Source: Climacium dendroides (taxonomy: Eukaryota; Streptophyta; Bryopsida; Hypnales; Climaciaceae). Taken from it: a stretch of DNA of 64,000 bases. Every line of letters begins with the position of its first letter. The first letter of the stretch is position 1. The translations under genes and the position numbers were made by a program. This document shows, one piece after another, positions 26,615-41,216 of this stretch. The stretch lies in contig CATNNA010000008.1 of assembly GCA_950106755.1 (NCBI GenBank), positions 1,302,001 through 1,366,000 of the forward strand, written 5' to 3'. The notes under the pieces were generated by a model. The model did not search any database and was not told where the DNA came from. It was given only the letters and a program-made list of their open reading frames with translations.

Positions 26615-28074
26615 GACTATGTCTATTTGAAATTCTCGCGCATTCCCTTCGAATTAAGACCATACAATAAGTTGTTACAAATAGTTTGAAAGTGATATCT
26701 TGCAACAGTTGGGTTTGTCAAGTTTTCTTGCTTTCATTTTCCTACGTGCAATGTCTATGAGGTTTGAAATGATGGAGGCCCTCAAAGTGCAAGGCAAGCC
26801 GAATTCAATCTTGTTGAATTTGTCACGCATTGCCTTCACATTTTCTCCTCGAATTACCATGTTGCAACAACAAAGGGATGGCTTGGAGCATTGGCAACTT
26901 CTACATTGCTTGGCTTTCATATTTGTACGAGCAATGTGCATGAGATTTGAAGTTTGGGCAACAAAATACAAGGCAATATGACTATCTCTATTTGAAATTT
27001 TCGCGCATTCCCTTCGAATTTAGACCATACAATAAGTTGTTGCAAATAGTTTGAAAGTGATATCTTGCAACAGTTGGGTTTGTCAAGTTTTCTTGCTTTC
27101 ATTTTCCTACGTGCAATGTCTATGAGGTTTGAAATGATGGAGGCCCTCAAAGTGCAAGGTAAGCCGAATTCAATCTTGTTGAATTTGTCACGCATTGCCT
27201 TCACATTTTCTCCTCGAATTACCATGTTGCAACAACAAAGGGATGGCTTGGAGCATTGGCAACTTCTACATTGCTTGGCTTTCATATTTGTACGAGCAAT
27301 GTGCATGAGATTTGAAGTTTGGGCAACAAAATACAAGGCAATGTGACTATCTCTATTTGAAATTCTCGCGCATTCCCTTCGAATTTAGACCATACAATAA
27401 GTTGTTACAAATAGTTTGAAAGTGATATCTTGCAACAGTTGGGTTTGTCAAGTTTTCTTGCTTTCATTTTCCTACGTGCAATGTCTATGAGGTTTGAAAT
27501 GATGGAGGCCCTCAAAGTGCAAGGCAAGCCGAATTCAATCTTGTTGAATTTGTCACGCATTGCCTTCACATTTTCTCCTCGAATTACCATGTTGCAACAA
27601 CAAAGGGATGGCTTGGAGCATTGGCACCTTCTACATTGCTTGGCTTTCATATTTGTACGAGCAATGTGCATGAGATTTGAAGTTTGGGCAACAAAATACA
27701 AGGCAATGTGACTATCTCTATTTGAAATTCTCGCGCATTCCCTTCGAATTTAGACCATACAATAAGTTGTTACAAATAGTTTGAAAGTGATATCTTGCAA
27801 CAGTTGGGTTTGTCAAGTTTTCTTGCTTTCATTTTCCTACGTGCAATGTCTATGAGGTTTGAAATGATGGAGGCCCTCAAAGTGCAAGGCAAGCCGAATT
27901 CAATCTTGTTGAATTTGTTACGCATTGCCTTCACATTTTCTCCTCCAATTACCATGTTGCAACAACAAAGGGATGGCTTGGAGCATTGGCAACTTCTACA
28001 TTGCTTGGCTTTCATATTTGTACGAGCAATGTGCATGAGATTTGAAGTTTGGGCAACAAAATACAAGGCAATGT

Positions 28075-28441
28075 GACTATCTCTATTTGAAATTCTCGCG
28101 CATTCCCTTCGAATTTAGACCATACAATAAGTTGTTACAAATAGTTTGAAAGTGATATCTTGCAACAGTTGGGTTTGTCAAGTTTTCTTGCTTTCATTTT
28201 CCTACGTGCAATGTCTATGAGGTTTGAAATGATGGAGGCCCTCAAAGTGCAAGGCAAGCCGAATTCAATCTTGTTGAATTTGTCACGCATTGCCTTCACA
28301 AAATTTCTCCTCCAATTACCATGTTGCAACAACAAAGGGATGGCTTGGAGCATTGGCAACTTCTACATTGCTTGGCTTTCATATTTGTACGAGCAATGTG
28401 CATGAGATTTGAAGTTTGGGCAACAAAATACAAGGCAATGT
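28075..28441. repeat. 367-bp satellite unit with a 2-bp insertion
   Basis: It is the same variant as the unit at 26,248 and lies exactly 1,827 bp after it, within a tandem five-unit duplication. Confidence 0.95.
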
Positions 28442-29901
28442 GACTATGTCTATTTGAAATTCTCGCGCATTCCCTTCGAATTAAGACCATACAATAAGTT
28501 GTTACAAATAGTTTGAAAGTGATATCTTGCAACAGTTGGGTTTGTCAAGTTTTCTTGCTTTCATTTTCCTACGTGCAATGTCTATGAGGTTTGAAATGAT
28601 GGAGGCCCTCAAAGTGCAAGGCAAGCCGAATTCAATCTTGTTGAATTTGTCACGCATTGCCTTCACATTTTCTCCTCGAATTACCATGTTGCAACAACAA
28701 AGGGATGGCTTGGAGCATTGGCAACTTCTACATTGCTTGGCTTTCATATTTGTACGAGCAATGTGCATGAGATTTGAAGTTTGGGCAACAAAATACAAGG
28801 CAATGTGACTATCTCTATTTGAAATTCTCGCGCATTCCCTTCGAATTTAGACCATACAATAAGTTGTTACAAATAGTTTGAAAGTGATATCTTGCAACAG
28901 TTGGGTTTGTCAAGTTTTCTTGCTTTCATTTTCCTACATGCAATGTCTATGAGGTTTGAAATGATGGAGGCCCTCAAAGTGCAACGCAAGCCGAATTCAA
29001 TCTTGTTGAATTTGTCACGCATTGCCTTCACATTTTCTCCTCCAATTACCATGTTGCAACAACAAAGGGATGGCTTGGAGCATTGGCAACTTCTACATTG
29101 CTTGGCTTTCATATTTGTACGAGCAATGTGCATGAGATTTGAAGTTTGGGCAACAAAATACAAGGCAATGTGACTATCTCTATTTGAAATTCTCGCGCAT
29201 TCCCTTCGAATTAAGACCATACAATAAGTTGTTACAAATAGTTTGAAAGTGATATCTTGCAACAGTTGGGTTTGTCAAGTTTTCTTGCTTTCATTTTCCT
29301 ACGTGCAATGTCTATGAGGTTTGAAATGATGGAGGCCCTCAAAGTGCAAGGCAAGCCGAATTCAATCTTGTTGAATTTGTCACGCATTGCCTTCACATTT
29401 TCTCCTCGAATTACCATGTTGCAACAACAAAGGGATGGCTTGGAGCATTGGCAACTTCTACATTGCTTGGCTTTCATATTTGTACGAGCAATGTGCATGA
29501 GATTTGAAGTTTGGGCAACAAAATACAAGGCAATGTGACTATCTCTATTTGAAATTCTCGCGCATTCCCTTCGAATTAAGACCATACAATAAGTTGTTAC
29601 AAATAGTTTGAAAGTGATATCTTGCAACAGTTGGGTTTGTCAAGTTTTCTTGCTTTCATTTTCCTACGTGCAATGTCTATGAGGTTTGAAATGATGGAGG
29701 CCCTCAAAGTGCAAGGCAAGCCGAATTCAATCTTGTTGAATTTGTCACGCATTGCCTTCACATTTTCTCCTCCAATTACCATGTTGCAACAACAAAGGGA
29801 TGGCTTGGAGCATTGGCAACTTCTACATTGCTTGGCTTTCATATTTGTACGAGCAATGTGCATGAGATTTGAAGTTTGGGCAACAAAATACAAGGCAATG
29901 T

Positions 29902-32900
29902 GACTATGTCTATTTGAAATTCTCGCGCATTCCCTTCGAATTAAGACCATACAATAAGTTGTTACAAATAGTTTGAAAGTGATATCTTGCAACAGTTGGG
30001 TTTGTCAAGTTTTCTTGCTTTCATTTTCCTACGTGCAATGTCTATGAGGTTTGAAATGATGGAGGCCCTCAAAGTGCAAGGCAAGCCGAATTCAATCTTG
30101 TTGAATTTGTCACGCATTGCCTTCACAGTTTCTCCTCCAATTACCATGTTGCAACAACAAAGGGATGGCTTGGAGCATTGGCACCTTCTACATTGCCTCG
30201 CTTTCATATTTGTACGAGCAATGTGCATGAGATTTGAAGTTTGGGCAACAAAATACAAGGCAATGTGACTATCTCTATTTGAAATTCTCGCGCATTCCCT
30301 TCGAATTTAGACCATACAATAAGTTGTTACAAATAGTTTGAAAGTGATATCTTGCAACAGTTGGGTTTGTCAAGTTTTCTTGCTTTCATTTTCCTACGTG
30401 CAATGTCTATGAGGTTTGAAATGATGGAGGCCCTCAAAGTGCAAGGGAAGCCGAATTCAATCTTGTTGAATTTGTCACGCATTGCCTTCACATTTTCTCC
30501 TCGAATTACCATGTTGCAACAACAAAGGGATGGCTTGGAGCATTGGCAATTTCTACATTGCTTGGCTTTCATATTTGTACGAGCAATGTGCATGAGATTT
30601 GAAGTTTGGGCAACAAAATACAAGGCAATGTGACTATGTCTATTTGAAATTCTCGCGCATTCCCTTCGAATTAAGACCATACAATAAGTTGTTACAAATA
30701 GTTTGAAAGTGATATCTTGCAACAGTTGGGTTTGTCAAGTTTTCTTGCTTTCATTTTCCTACGTGCAATGTCTATGAGGTTTGAAATGATGGAGGCCCTC
30801 AAAGTGCAAGGCAAGCCGAATTCAATCTTGTTGAATTTGTCACGCATTGCCTTCACATGTTCTCCTCCAATTACCATGTTGCAACAACAAAGGGATGGCT
30901 TGGAGCATTGGCACCTTCTACATTGCCTCGCTTTCATATTTGTACGAGCAATGTGCATGAGATTTGAAGTTTGGGCAACAAAATACAAGGCAATGTGACT
31001 ATCTCTATTTGAAATTCTCGCGCATTCCCTTCGAATTTAGACCATACAATAAGTTGTTACAAATAGTTTGAAAGTGATATCTTGCAACAGTTGGGTTTGT
31101 CAAGTTTTCTTGCTTTCATTTTCCTACGTGCAATGTCTATGAGGTTTGAAATGATGGAGGCCCTCAAAGTGCAACGCAAGCCGAATTCAATCTTGTTGAA
31201 TTTATCACGCATTGCCTTCACATTTTCTCCTCGAATTACCATGTTGCAACAACAAAGGGATGGCTTGGAGCATTGGCACCTTCTACATTGCCTCGCTTTC
31301 ATATTTGTACGAGCAATGTGCATGAGATTTGAAGTTTGGGCAACAAAATACAAGGCAATGTGACTATCTCTATTTGAAATTCTCGCGCATTCCCTTCGAA
31401 TTAAGACCATACAATCAGTTGTTACAAATAGTTTGAAAGTGATATCTTGCAACAGTTGGGTTTGTCAAGTTTTCTTGCTTTCATTTTCCTACGTGCAATG
31501 TCTATGAGGTTTGAAATGATGGAGGCCCTCAAAGTGCAAGGCAAGCCGAATTCAATCTTGTTGAATTTGTCACGCATTGCCTTCACATTTTCTCCTCGAA
31601 TTACCATGTTGCAACAACAAAGGGATGGCTTGGAGCATTGGCAACTTCTACATTGCTTGGCTTTCATATTTGTACGAGCAATGTGCATGAGATTTGAAGT
31701 TTGGGCAACAAAATACAAGGCAATGTGACTATGTCTATTTGAAATTCTCGCGCATTCCCTTCGAATTAAGACCATACAATAAGTTGTTACAAATAGTTTG
31801 AAAGTGATATCTTGCAACAGTTGGGTTTGTCAAGTTTTCTTGCTTTCATTTTCCTACGTGCAATGTCTATGAGGTTTGAAATGATGGAGGCCCTCAAAGT
31901 GCAAGGCAAGCCGAATTCAATCTTGTTGAATTTGTCACGCATTGCCTTCACAGTTTCTCCTCCAATTACCATGTTGCAACAACAAAGGGATGGCTTGGAG
32001 CATTGGCACCTTCTACATTGCCTCGCTTTCATATTTGTACGAGCAATGTGCATGAGATTTGAAGTTTGGGCAACAAAATACAAGGCAATGTGACTATCTC
32101 TATTTGAAATTCTCGCGCATTCCCTTCGAATTTAGACCATACAATAAGTTGTTCCAAATAGTTTGAAAGTGATATCTTGCAACAGTTGGGTTTGTCAAGT
32201 TTTCTTGCTTTCATTTTCCTACGTGCAATGTCTATGAGGTTTGAAATGATGGAGGCCCTCAAAGTGCAAGGGAAGCCGAATTCAATCTTGTTGAATTTGT
32301 CACGCATTGCCTTCACATTTTCTCCTCCAATTACCATGTTGCAACAACAAAGGGATGGCTTGGAGCATTGGCAACTTCTACATTGCTTGGCTTTCATATT
32401 TGTACGAGCAATGTGCATGAGATTTGAAGTTTGGGCAACAAAATACAAGGCAATGTGACTATGTCTATTTGAAATTCTCGCGCATTCCCTTCGAATTAAG
32501 ACCATACAATAAGTTGTTACAAATAGTTTGAAAGTGATATCTTGCAACAGTTGGGTTTGTCAAGTTTTCTTGCTTTCATTTTCCTACGTGCAATGTCTAT
32601 GAGGTTTGAAATGATGGAGGCCCTCAAAGTGCAAGGCAAGCCGAATTCAATCTTGTTGAATTTGTCACGCATTGCCTTCACATGTTCTCCTCCAATTACC
32701 ATGTTGCAACAACAAAGGGATGGCTTGGAGCATTGGCACCTTCTACATTGCCTCGCTTTCATATTTGTACGAGCAATGTGCATGAGATTTGAAGTTTGGG
32801 CAACAAAATACAAGGCAATGTGACTATCTCTATTTGAAATTCTCGCGCATTCCCTTCGAATTTAGACCATACAATAAGTTGTTACAAATAGTTTGAAAGT

Positions 32901-34281
32901 GATATCTTGCAACAGTTGGGTTTGTCAAGTTTTCTTGCTTTCATTTTCCTACGTGCAATGTCTATGAGGTTTGAAATGATGGAGGCCCTCAAAGTGCAAC
33001 GCAAGCCGAATTCAATCTTGTTGAATTTATCACGCATTGCCTTCACATTTTCTCCTCGAATTACCATGTTGCAACAACAAAGGGATGGCTTGGAGCATTG
33101 GCACCTTCTACATTGCCTCGCTTTCATATTTGTACGAGCAATGTGCATGAGATTTGAAGTTTGGGCAACAAAATACAAGGCAATGTGACTATCTCTATTT
33201 GAAATTCTCGCGCATTCCCTTCGAATTAAGACCATACAATCAGTTGTTACAAATAGTTTGAAAGTGATATCTTGCAACAGTTGGGTTTGTCAAGTTTTCT
33301 TGCTTTCATTTTCCTACGTGCAATGTCTATGAGGTTTGAAATGATGGAGGCCCTCAAAGTGCAAGGCAAGCCGAATTCAATCTTGTTGAATTTGTCACGC
33401 ATTGCCTTCACATTTTCTCCTCGAATTACCATGTTGCAACAACAAAGGGATGGCTTGGAGCATTGGCAACTTCTACATTGCTTGGCTTTCATATTTGTAC
33501 GAGCAATGTGCATGAGATTTGAAGTTTGGGCAACAAAATACAAGGCAATGTGACTATGTCTATTTGAAATTCTCGCGCATTCCCTTCGAATTAAGACCAT
33601 ACAATAAGTTGTTACAAATAGTTTGAAAGTGATATCTTGCAACAGTTGGGTTTGTCAAGTTTTCTTGCTTTCATTTTCCTACGTGCAATGTCTATGAGGT
33701 TTGAAATGATGGAGGCCCTCAAAGTGCAAGGCAAGCCGAATTCAATCTTGTTGAATTTGTCACGCATTGCCTTCACAGTTTCTCCTCCAATTACCATGTT
33801 GCAACAACAAAGGGATGGCTTGGAGCATTGGCACCTTCTACATTGCCTCGCTTTCATATTTGTACGAGCAATGTGCATGAGATTTGAAGTTTGGGCAACA
33901 AAATACAAGGCAATGTGACTATCTCTATTTGAAATTCTCGCGCATTCCCTTCGAATTTAGACCATACAATAAGTTGTTCCAAATAGTTTGAAAGTGATAT
34001 CTTGCAACAGTTGGGTTTGTCAAGTTTTCTTGCTTTCATTTTCCTACGTGCAATGTCTATGAGGTTTGAAATGATGGAGGCCCTCAAAGTGCAAGGGAAG
34101 CCGAATTCAATCTTGTTGAATTTGTCACGCATTGCCTTCACATTTTCTCCTCCAATTACCATGTTGCAACAACAAAGGGATGGCTTGGAGCATTGGCAAC
34201 TTCTACATTGCTTGGCTTTCATATTTGTACGAGCAATGTGCATGAGATTTGAAGTTTGGGCAACAAAATACAAGGCAATGT
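29902..34281. repeat. 1,825-bp (5-mer) higher-order repeat, about 2.4 copies
   Basis: Diagnostic units recur at 29,902, 31,727 and 33,552 (CACAGTTTCTCC), at 30,632 and 32,457 (CACATGTTCTCC), at 30,997 and 32,822 (CAACGCAAGC with TTTATCACGC), and at 31,362 and 33,187 (ACAATCAGTTG). All spacings are 1,825 bp. In the third copy the CACATGTTCTCC unit is skipped: the unit at 33,917 is followed directly by the TTTATCACGC unit at 34,282. That is a one-unit deletion. Confidence 0.85.
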
Positions 34282-37200
34282 GACTATCTCTATTTGAAAT
34301 TCTCGCGCATTCCCTTCGAATTTAGACCATACAATAAGTTGTTACAAATAGTTTGAAAGTGATATCTTGCAACAGTTGGGTTTGTCAAGTTTTCTTGCTT
34401 TCATTTTCCTACGTGCAATGTCTATGAGGTTTGAAATGATGGAGGCCCTCAAAGTGCAACGCAAGCCGAATTCAATCTTGTTGAATTTATCACGCATTGC
34501 CTTCACATTTTCTCCTCGAATTACCATGTTGCAACAACAAAGGGATGGCTTGGAGCATTGGCACCTTCTACATTGCCTCGCTTTCATATTTGTACGAGCA
34601 ATGTGCATGAGATTTGAAGTTTGGGCAACAAAATACAAGGCAATGTGACTATCTCTATTTGAAATTCTCGCGCATTCCCTTCGAATTAAGACCATACAAT
34701 AAGTTGTTACAAATAGTTTGAAAGTGATATCTTGCAACAGTTGGGTTTGTCAAGTTTTCTTGCTTTCATTTTCCTACATGCAATGTCTATGAGGTTTGAA
34801 ATGATGGAGGCCCTCAAAGTGCAAGGTAAGCCGAATTCAATCTTGTTGAATTTGTCACGCATTGCCTTCACATTTTCTCCTCGAATTACCATGTTGCAAC
34901 AACAAAGGGATGGCTTGGAGCATTGGCACCTTCTACATTGCCTCGCTTTCATATTTGTACGAGCAATGTGCATGAGATTTGAAGTTTGGGCAACAAAATA
35001 CAAGGCAATGTGACTATCTCTATTTGAAATTCTCGCGCATTCCCTTCGAATTAAGACCATACAATAAGTTGTTACAAATAGTTTGAAAGTGATATCTTGC
35101 AACAGTTGGGTTTGCCAAGTTTTCTTGCTTTCATTTTCCTACGTGCAATGTCTATGAGGTTTGAAATGATGGAGGCCCTCAAAGTGCAAGGCAAGCCGAA
35201 TTCAATCTTGTTGAATTTGTCACGCATTGCCTTCACATTTTCTCCTCGAATTACCATGTTGCAACAACAAAGGGATGGCTTGGAGCATTGGCAACTTCTA
35301 CATTGCTTGGCTTTCATATTTGTACGAGCAATGTGCATGAGATTTGAAGTTTGGGCAACAAAATACAAGGCAATGTGACTATCTCTATTTGAAATTCTCG
35401 CGCATTCCCTTCGAATTAAGACCATACAATAAGTTGTTACAAATAGTTTGAAAGTGATATCTTGCAACAGTTGGGTTTGTCAAGTTTTCTTGCTTTCATT
35501 TTCCTACGTGCAATGTCTATGAGGTTTGAAATGATGGAGGCCCTCAAAGTGCAAGGCAAGCCGAATTCAATCTTGTTGAATTTGTCACGCATTGCCTTCA
35601 CATTTTCTCCTCGAATTACCATGTTGCAACAACAAAGGGATGGCTTGGAGCATTGGCAACTTCTACATTGCTTGGCTTTCATATTTGTACGAGCAATGTG
35701 CATGAGATTTGAAGTTTGGGCAACAAAATACAAGGCAATGTGACTATCTCTATTTGAAATTCTCGCGCATTCCCTTCGAATTAAGACCATACAATAAGTT
35801 GTTACAAATAGTTTGAAAGTGATATCTTGCAACAGTTGGGTTTGTCAAGTTTTCTTGCTTTCATTTTCCTACGTGCAATGTCTATGAGGTTTGAAATGAT
35901 GGAGGCCCTCAAAGTGCAAGGCAAGCCGAATTCAATCTTGTTGAATTTGTCACGCATTGCCTTCACATTTTCTCCTCGAATTACCATGTTGCAACAACAA
36001 AGGGATGGCTTGGAGCATTGGCACCTTCTACATTGCTTGGCTTTCATATTTGTACGAGCAATGTGCATGAGATTTGAAGTTTGGGCAACAAAATACAAGG
36101 CAATGTGACTATCTCTATTTGAAATTCTCGCGCATTCCCTTCGAATTAAGACCATACAATAAGTTGTTACAAATAGTTTGAAAGTGATATCTTGCAACAG
36201 TTGGGTTTGTCAAGTTTTCTTGCTTTCATTTTCCTACGTGCAATGTCTATGAGGTTTGAAATGATGGAGGCCCTCAAAGTGCAAGGCAAGCCGAATTCAA
36301 TCTTGTTGAATTTGTCACGCATTGCCTTCACATTTTCTCCTCGAATTACCATGTTGCAACAACAAAGGGATGGCTTGGAGCATTGGCAACTTCTACATTG
36401 CTTGGCTTTCATATTTGTACGAGCAATGTGCATGAGATTTGAAGTTTGGGCAACAAAATACAAGGCAATGTGACTATCTCTATTTGAAATTCTCGCGCAT
36501 TCCCTTCGAATTAAGACCATACAATAAGTTGTTACAAATAGTTTGAAAGTGATATCTTGCAACAGTTGGGTTTGTCAAGTTTTCTTGCTTTCATTTTCCT
36601 ACGTGCAATGTCTATGAGGTTTGAAATGATGGAGGCCCTCAAAGTGCAAGGCAAGCCGAATTCAATCTTGTTGAATTTGTCACGCATTGCCTTCACATTT
36701 TCTCCTCCAATTACCATGTTGCAACAACAAAGGGATGGCTTGGAGCATTGGCAACTTCTACATTGCTTGGCTTTCATATTTGTACGAGCAATGTGCATGA
36801 GATTTGAAGTTTGGGCAACAAAATACAAGGCAATGTGACTATCTCTATTTGAAATTCTCGCGCATTCCCTTCGAATTAAGACCATACAATAAGTTGTTAC
36901 AAATAGTTTGAAAGTGATATCTTGCAACAGTTGGGTTTGTCAAGTTTTCTTGCTTTCATTTTCCTACGTGCAATGTCTATGAGGTTTGAAATGATGGAGG
37001 CCCTCAAAGTGCAAGGCAAGCCGAATTCAATCTTGTTGAATTTGTCACGCATTGCCTTCACATTTTCTCCTCGAATTACCATGTTGCAACAACAAAGGGA
37101 TGGCTTGGAGCATTGGCACCTTCTACATTGCTTGGCTTTCATATTTGTACGAGCAATGTGCATGAGATTTGAAGTTTGGGCAACAAAATACAAGGCAATG

Positions 37201-38661
37201 TGACTATCTCTATTTGAAATTCTCGCGCATTCCCTTCGAATTAAGACCATACAATAAGTTGTTACAAATAGTTTGAAAGTGATATCTTGCAACAGTTGGG
37301 TTTGTCAAGTTTTCTTGCTTTCATTTTCCTACGTGCAATGTCTATGAGGTTTGAAATGATGGAGGCCCTCAAAGTGCAAGGCAAGCCGAATTCAATCTTG
37401 TTGAATTTGTCACGCATTGCCTTCACATTTTCTCCTCGAATTACCATGTTGCAACAACAAAGGGATGGCTTGGAGCATTGGCAACTTCTACATTGCCTCG
37501 CTTTCATATTTGTACGAGCAATGTGCATGAGATTTGAAGTTTGGGCAACAAAATACAAGGCAATGTGACTATCTCTATTTGAAATTCTCGCGCATTCCCT
37601 TCGAATTTAGACCATACAATAAGTTGTTACAAATAGTTTGAAAGTGATATCTTGCAACAGTTGGGTTTGTCAAGTTTTCTTGCTTTCATTTTCCTACGTG
37701 CAATGTCTATGAGGTTTGAAATGATGGAGGCCCTCAAAGTGCAAGGCAAGCCGAATTCAATCTTGTTGAATTTGTCACGCATTGCCTTCACATTTTCTCC
37801 TCCAATTACCATGTTGCAACAACAAAGGGATGGCTTGGAGCATTGGCAACTTCTACATTGCTTGGCTTTCATATTTGTACGAGCAATGTGCATGAGATTT
37901 GAAGTTTGGGCAACAAAATACAAGGCAATGTGACTATCTCTATTTGAAATTCTCGCGCATTCCCTTCGAATTAAGACCATACAATAAGTTGTTACAAATA
38001 GTTTGAAAGTGATATCTTGCAACAGTTGGGTTTGTCAAGTTTTCTTGCTTTCATTTTCCTACGTGCAATGTCTATGAGGTTTGAAATGATGGAGGCCCTC
38101 AAAGTGCAACGCAAGCCGAATTCAATCTTGTTGAATTTATCACGCATTGCCTTCACATTTTCTCCTCGAATTACCATGTTGCAACAACAAAGGGATGGCT
38201 TGGAGCATTGGCACCTTCTACATTGCCTCGCTTTCATATTTGTACGAGCAATGTGCATGAGATTTGAAGTTTGGGCAACAAAATACAAGGCAATGTGACT
38301 ATCTCTATTTGAAATTCTCGCGCATTCCCTTCGAATTAAGACCATACAATAAGTTGTTACAAATAGTTTGAAAGTGATATCTTGCAACAGTTGGGTTTGT
38401 CAAGTTTTCTTGCTTTCATTTTCCTACATGCAATGTCTATGAGGTTTGAAATGATGGAGGCCCTCAAAGTGCAAGGTAAGCCGAATTCAATCTTGTTGAA
38501 TTTGTCACGCATTGCCTTCACATTTTCTCCTCGAATTACCATGTTGCAACAACAAAGGGATGGCTTGGAGCATTGGCACCTTCTACATTGCCTCGCTTTC
38601 ATATTTGTACGAGCAATGTGCATGAGATTTGAAGTTTGGGCAACAAAATACAAGGCAATGT

Positions 38662-41216
38662 GACTATCTCTATTTGAAATTCTCGCGCATTCCCTTCGAA
38701 TTAAGACCATACAATAAGTTGTTACAAATAGTTTGAAAGTGATATCTTGCAACAGTTGGGTTTGTCAAGTTTTCTTGCTTTCATTTTCCTACGTGCAATG
38801 TCTATGAGGTTTGAAATGATGGAGGCCCTCAAAGTGGAAGGCAAGCCGAATTCAATCTTGTTGAATTTGTCACGCATTGCCTTCACATTTTCTCCTCCAA
38901 TTACCATGTTGCAACAACAAAGGGATGGCTTGGAGCATTGGCACCTTCTACATTGCCTCGCTTTCATATTTGTACGAGCAATGTGCATGAGATTTGAAGT
39001 TTGGGCAACAAAATACAAGGCAATGTGACTATCTCTATTTGAAATTCTCGCGCATTCCCTTCGAATTTAGACCATACAATAAGTTGTTACAAATAGTTTG
39101 AAAGTGATATCTTGCAACAGTTGGGTTTGTCAAGTTTTCTTGCTTTCATTTTCCTACGTGCAATGTCTATGAGGTTTGAAATGATGGAGGCCCTCAAAGT
39201 GCAAGGCAAGCCGAATTCAATCTTGTTGAATTTGTCACGCATTGCCTTCACATGTTCTCCTCCAATTACCATGTTGCAACAACAAAGGGATGGCTTGGAG
39301 CATTGGCAACTTCTACATTGCTTGGCTTTCATATTTGTACGAGCAATGTGCATGAGATTTGAAGTTTGGGCAACAAAATACAAGGCAATGTGACTATCTC
39401 TATTTGAAATTCTCGCGCATTCCCTTCGAATTTAGACCATACAATAAGTTGTTACAAATAGTTTGAAAGTGATATCTTGCAACAGTTGGGTTTGTCAAGT
39501 TTTCTTGCTTTCATTTTCCTACGTGCAATGTCTATGAGGTTTGAAATGATGGAGGCCCTCAAAGTGCAAGGCAAGCCGAATTCAATCTTGTTGAATTTGT
39601 CACGCATTGCCTTCACATGTTCTCCTCCAATTACCATGTTGCAACAACAAAGGGATGGCTTGGAGCATTGGCAACTTCTACATTGCTTGGCTTTCATATT
39701 TGTACGAGCAATGTGCATGAGATTTGAAGTTTGGGCAACAAAATACAAGGCAATGTGACTATCTCTATTTGAAATTCTCGCGCATTCCCTTCGAATTTAG
39801 ACCATACAATAAGTTGTTACAAATAGTTTGAAAGTGATATCTTGCAACAGTTGGGTTTGTCAAGTTTTCTTGCTTTCATTTTCCTACGTGCAATGTCTAT
39901 GAGGTTTGAAATGATGGAGGCCCTCAAAGTGCAACGCAAGCCGAATTCAATCTTGTTGAATTTGTCACGCATTGCCTTCACATTTTCTCCTCGAATTACC
40001 ATGTTGCAACAACAAAGGGATGGCTTGGAGCATTGGCAACTTCTACATTGCCTCGCTTTCATATTTGTACGAGCAATGTGCATGAGATTTGAAGTTTGGG
40101 CAACAAAATACAAGGCAATGTGACTATCTCTATTTGAAATTCTCGCGCATTCCCTTCGAATTAAGACCATACAATAAGTTGTTACAAATAGTTTGAAAGT
40201 GATATCTTGCAACAGTTGGGTTTGTCAAGTTTTCTTGCTTTCATTTTCCTACATGCAATGTCTATGAGGTTTGAAATGATGGAGGCCCTCAAAGTGCAAG
40301 GTAAGCCGAATTCAATCTTGTTGAATTTGTCACGCATTGCCTTCACATTTTCTCCTCGAATTACCATGTTGCAACAACAAAGGGATGGCTTGGAGCATTG
40401 GCACCTTCTACATTGCCTCGCTTTCATATTTGTACGAGCAATGTGCATGAGATTTGAAGTTTGGGCAACAAAATACAAGGCAATGTGACTATCTCTATTT
40501 GAAATTCTCGCGCATTCCCTTCGAATTTAGACCATACAATAAGTTGTTACAAATAGTTTGAAAGTGATATCTTGCAACAGTTGGGTTTGTCAAGTTTTCT
40601 TGCTTTCATTTTCCTACGTGCAATGTCTATGAGGTTTGAAATGATGGAGGCCCTCAAAGTGGAAGGCAAGCCGAATTCAATCTTGTTGAATTTGTCACGC
40701 ATTGCCTTCACATTTTCTCCTCCAATTACCATGTTGCAACAACAAAGGGATGGCTTGGAGCATTGGCACCTTCTACATTGCCTCGCTTTCATATTTGTAC
40801 GAGCAATGTGCATGAGATTTGAAGTTTGGGCAACAAAATACAAGGCAATGTGACTATCTCTATTTGAAATTCTCGCGCATTCCCTTCGAATTTAGACCAT
40901 ACAATAAGTTGTTACAAATAGTTTGAAAGTGATATCTTGCAACAGTTGGGTTTGTCAAGTTTTCTTGCTTTCATTTTCCTACGTGCAATGTCTATGAGGT
41001 TTGAAATGATGGAGGCCCTCAAAGTGCAAGGCAAGCCGAATTCAATCTTGTTGAATTTGTCACGCATTGCCTTCACATGTTCTCCTCCAATTACCATGTT
41101 GCAACAACAAAGGGATGGCTTGGAGCATTGGCAACTTCTACATTGCTTGGCTTTCATATTTGTACGAGCAATGTGCATGAGATTTGAAGTTTGGGCAACA
41201 AAATACAAGGCAATGT
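38662..41216. repeat. 1,825-bp (5-mer) higher-order repeat, partial second copy
   Basis: A unit with the unique AAGTGGAAGGC variant at 38,662 recurs at 40,487, 1,825 bp later. It is followed in each case by a CACATGTTCTCC unit (39,027 and 40,852). The first copy also contains a second, adjacent CACATGTTCTCC unit at 39,392, a single-unit duplication. The match ends at 41,217. Confidence 0.75.

Larger units (their letters stand above)
25153..28806. repeat. 1,827-bp (5-mer) tandem higher-order repeat, two copies
   Basis: Units starting at 25,153, 25,518, 25,883, 26,248 and 26,615 match those at 26,980, 27,345, 27,710, 28,075 and 28,442. The period is 1,827 rather than 1,825 because each copy contains one 367-bp unit. 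It overlaps the previous 5-mer by one unit, so amplification registers shifted over time. Confidence 0.8.
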
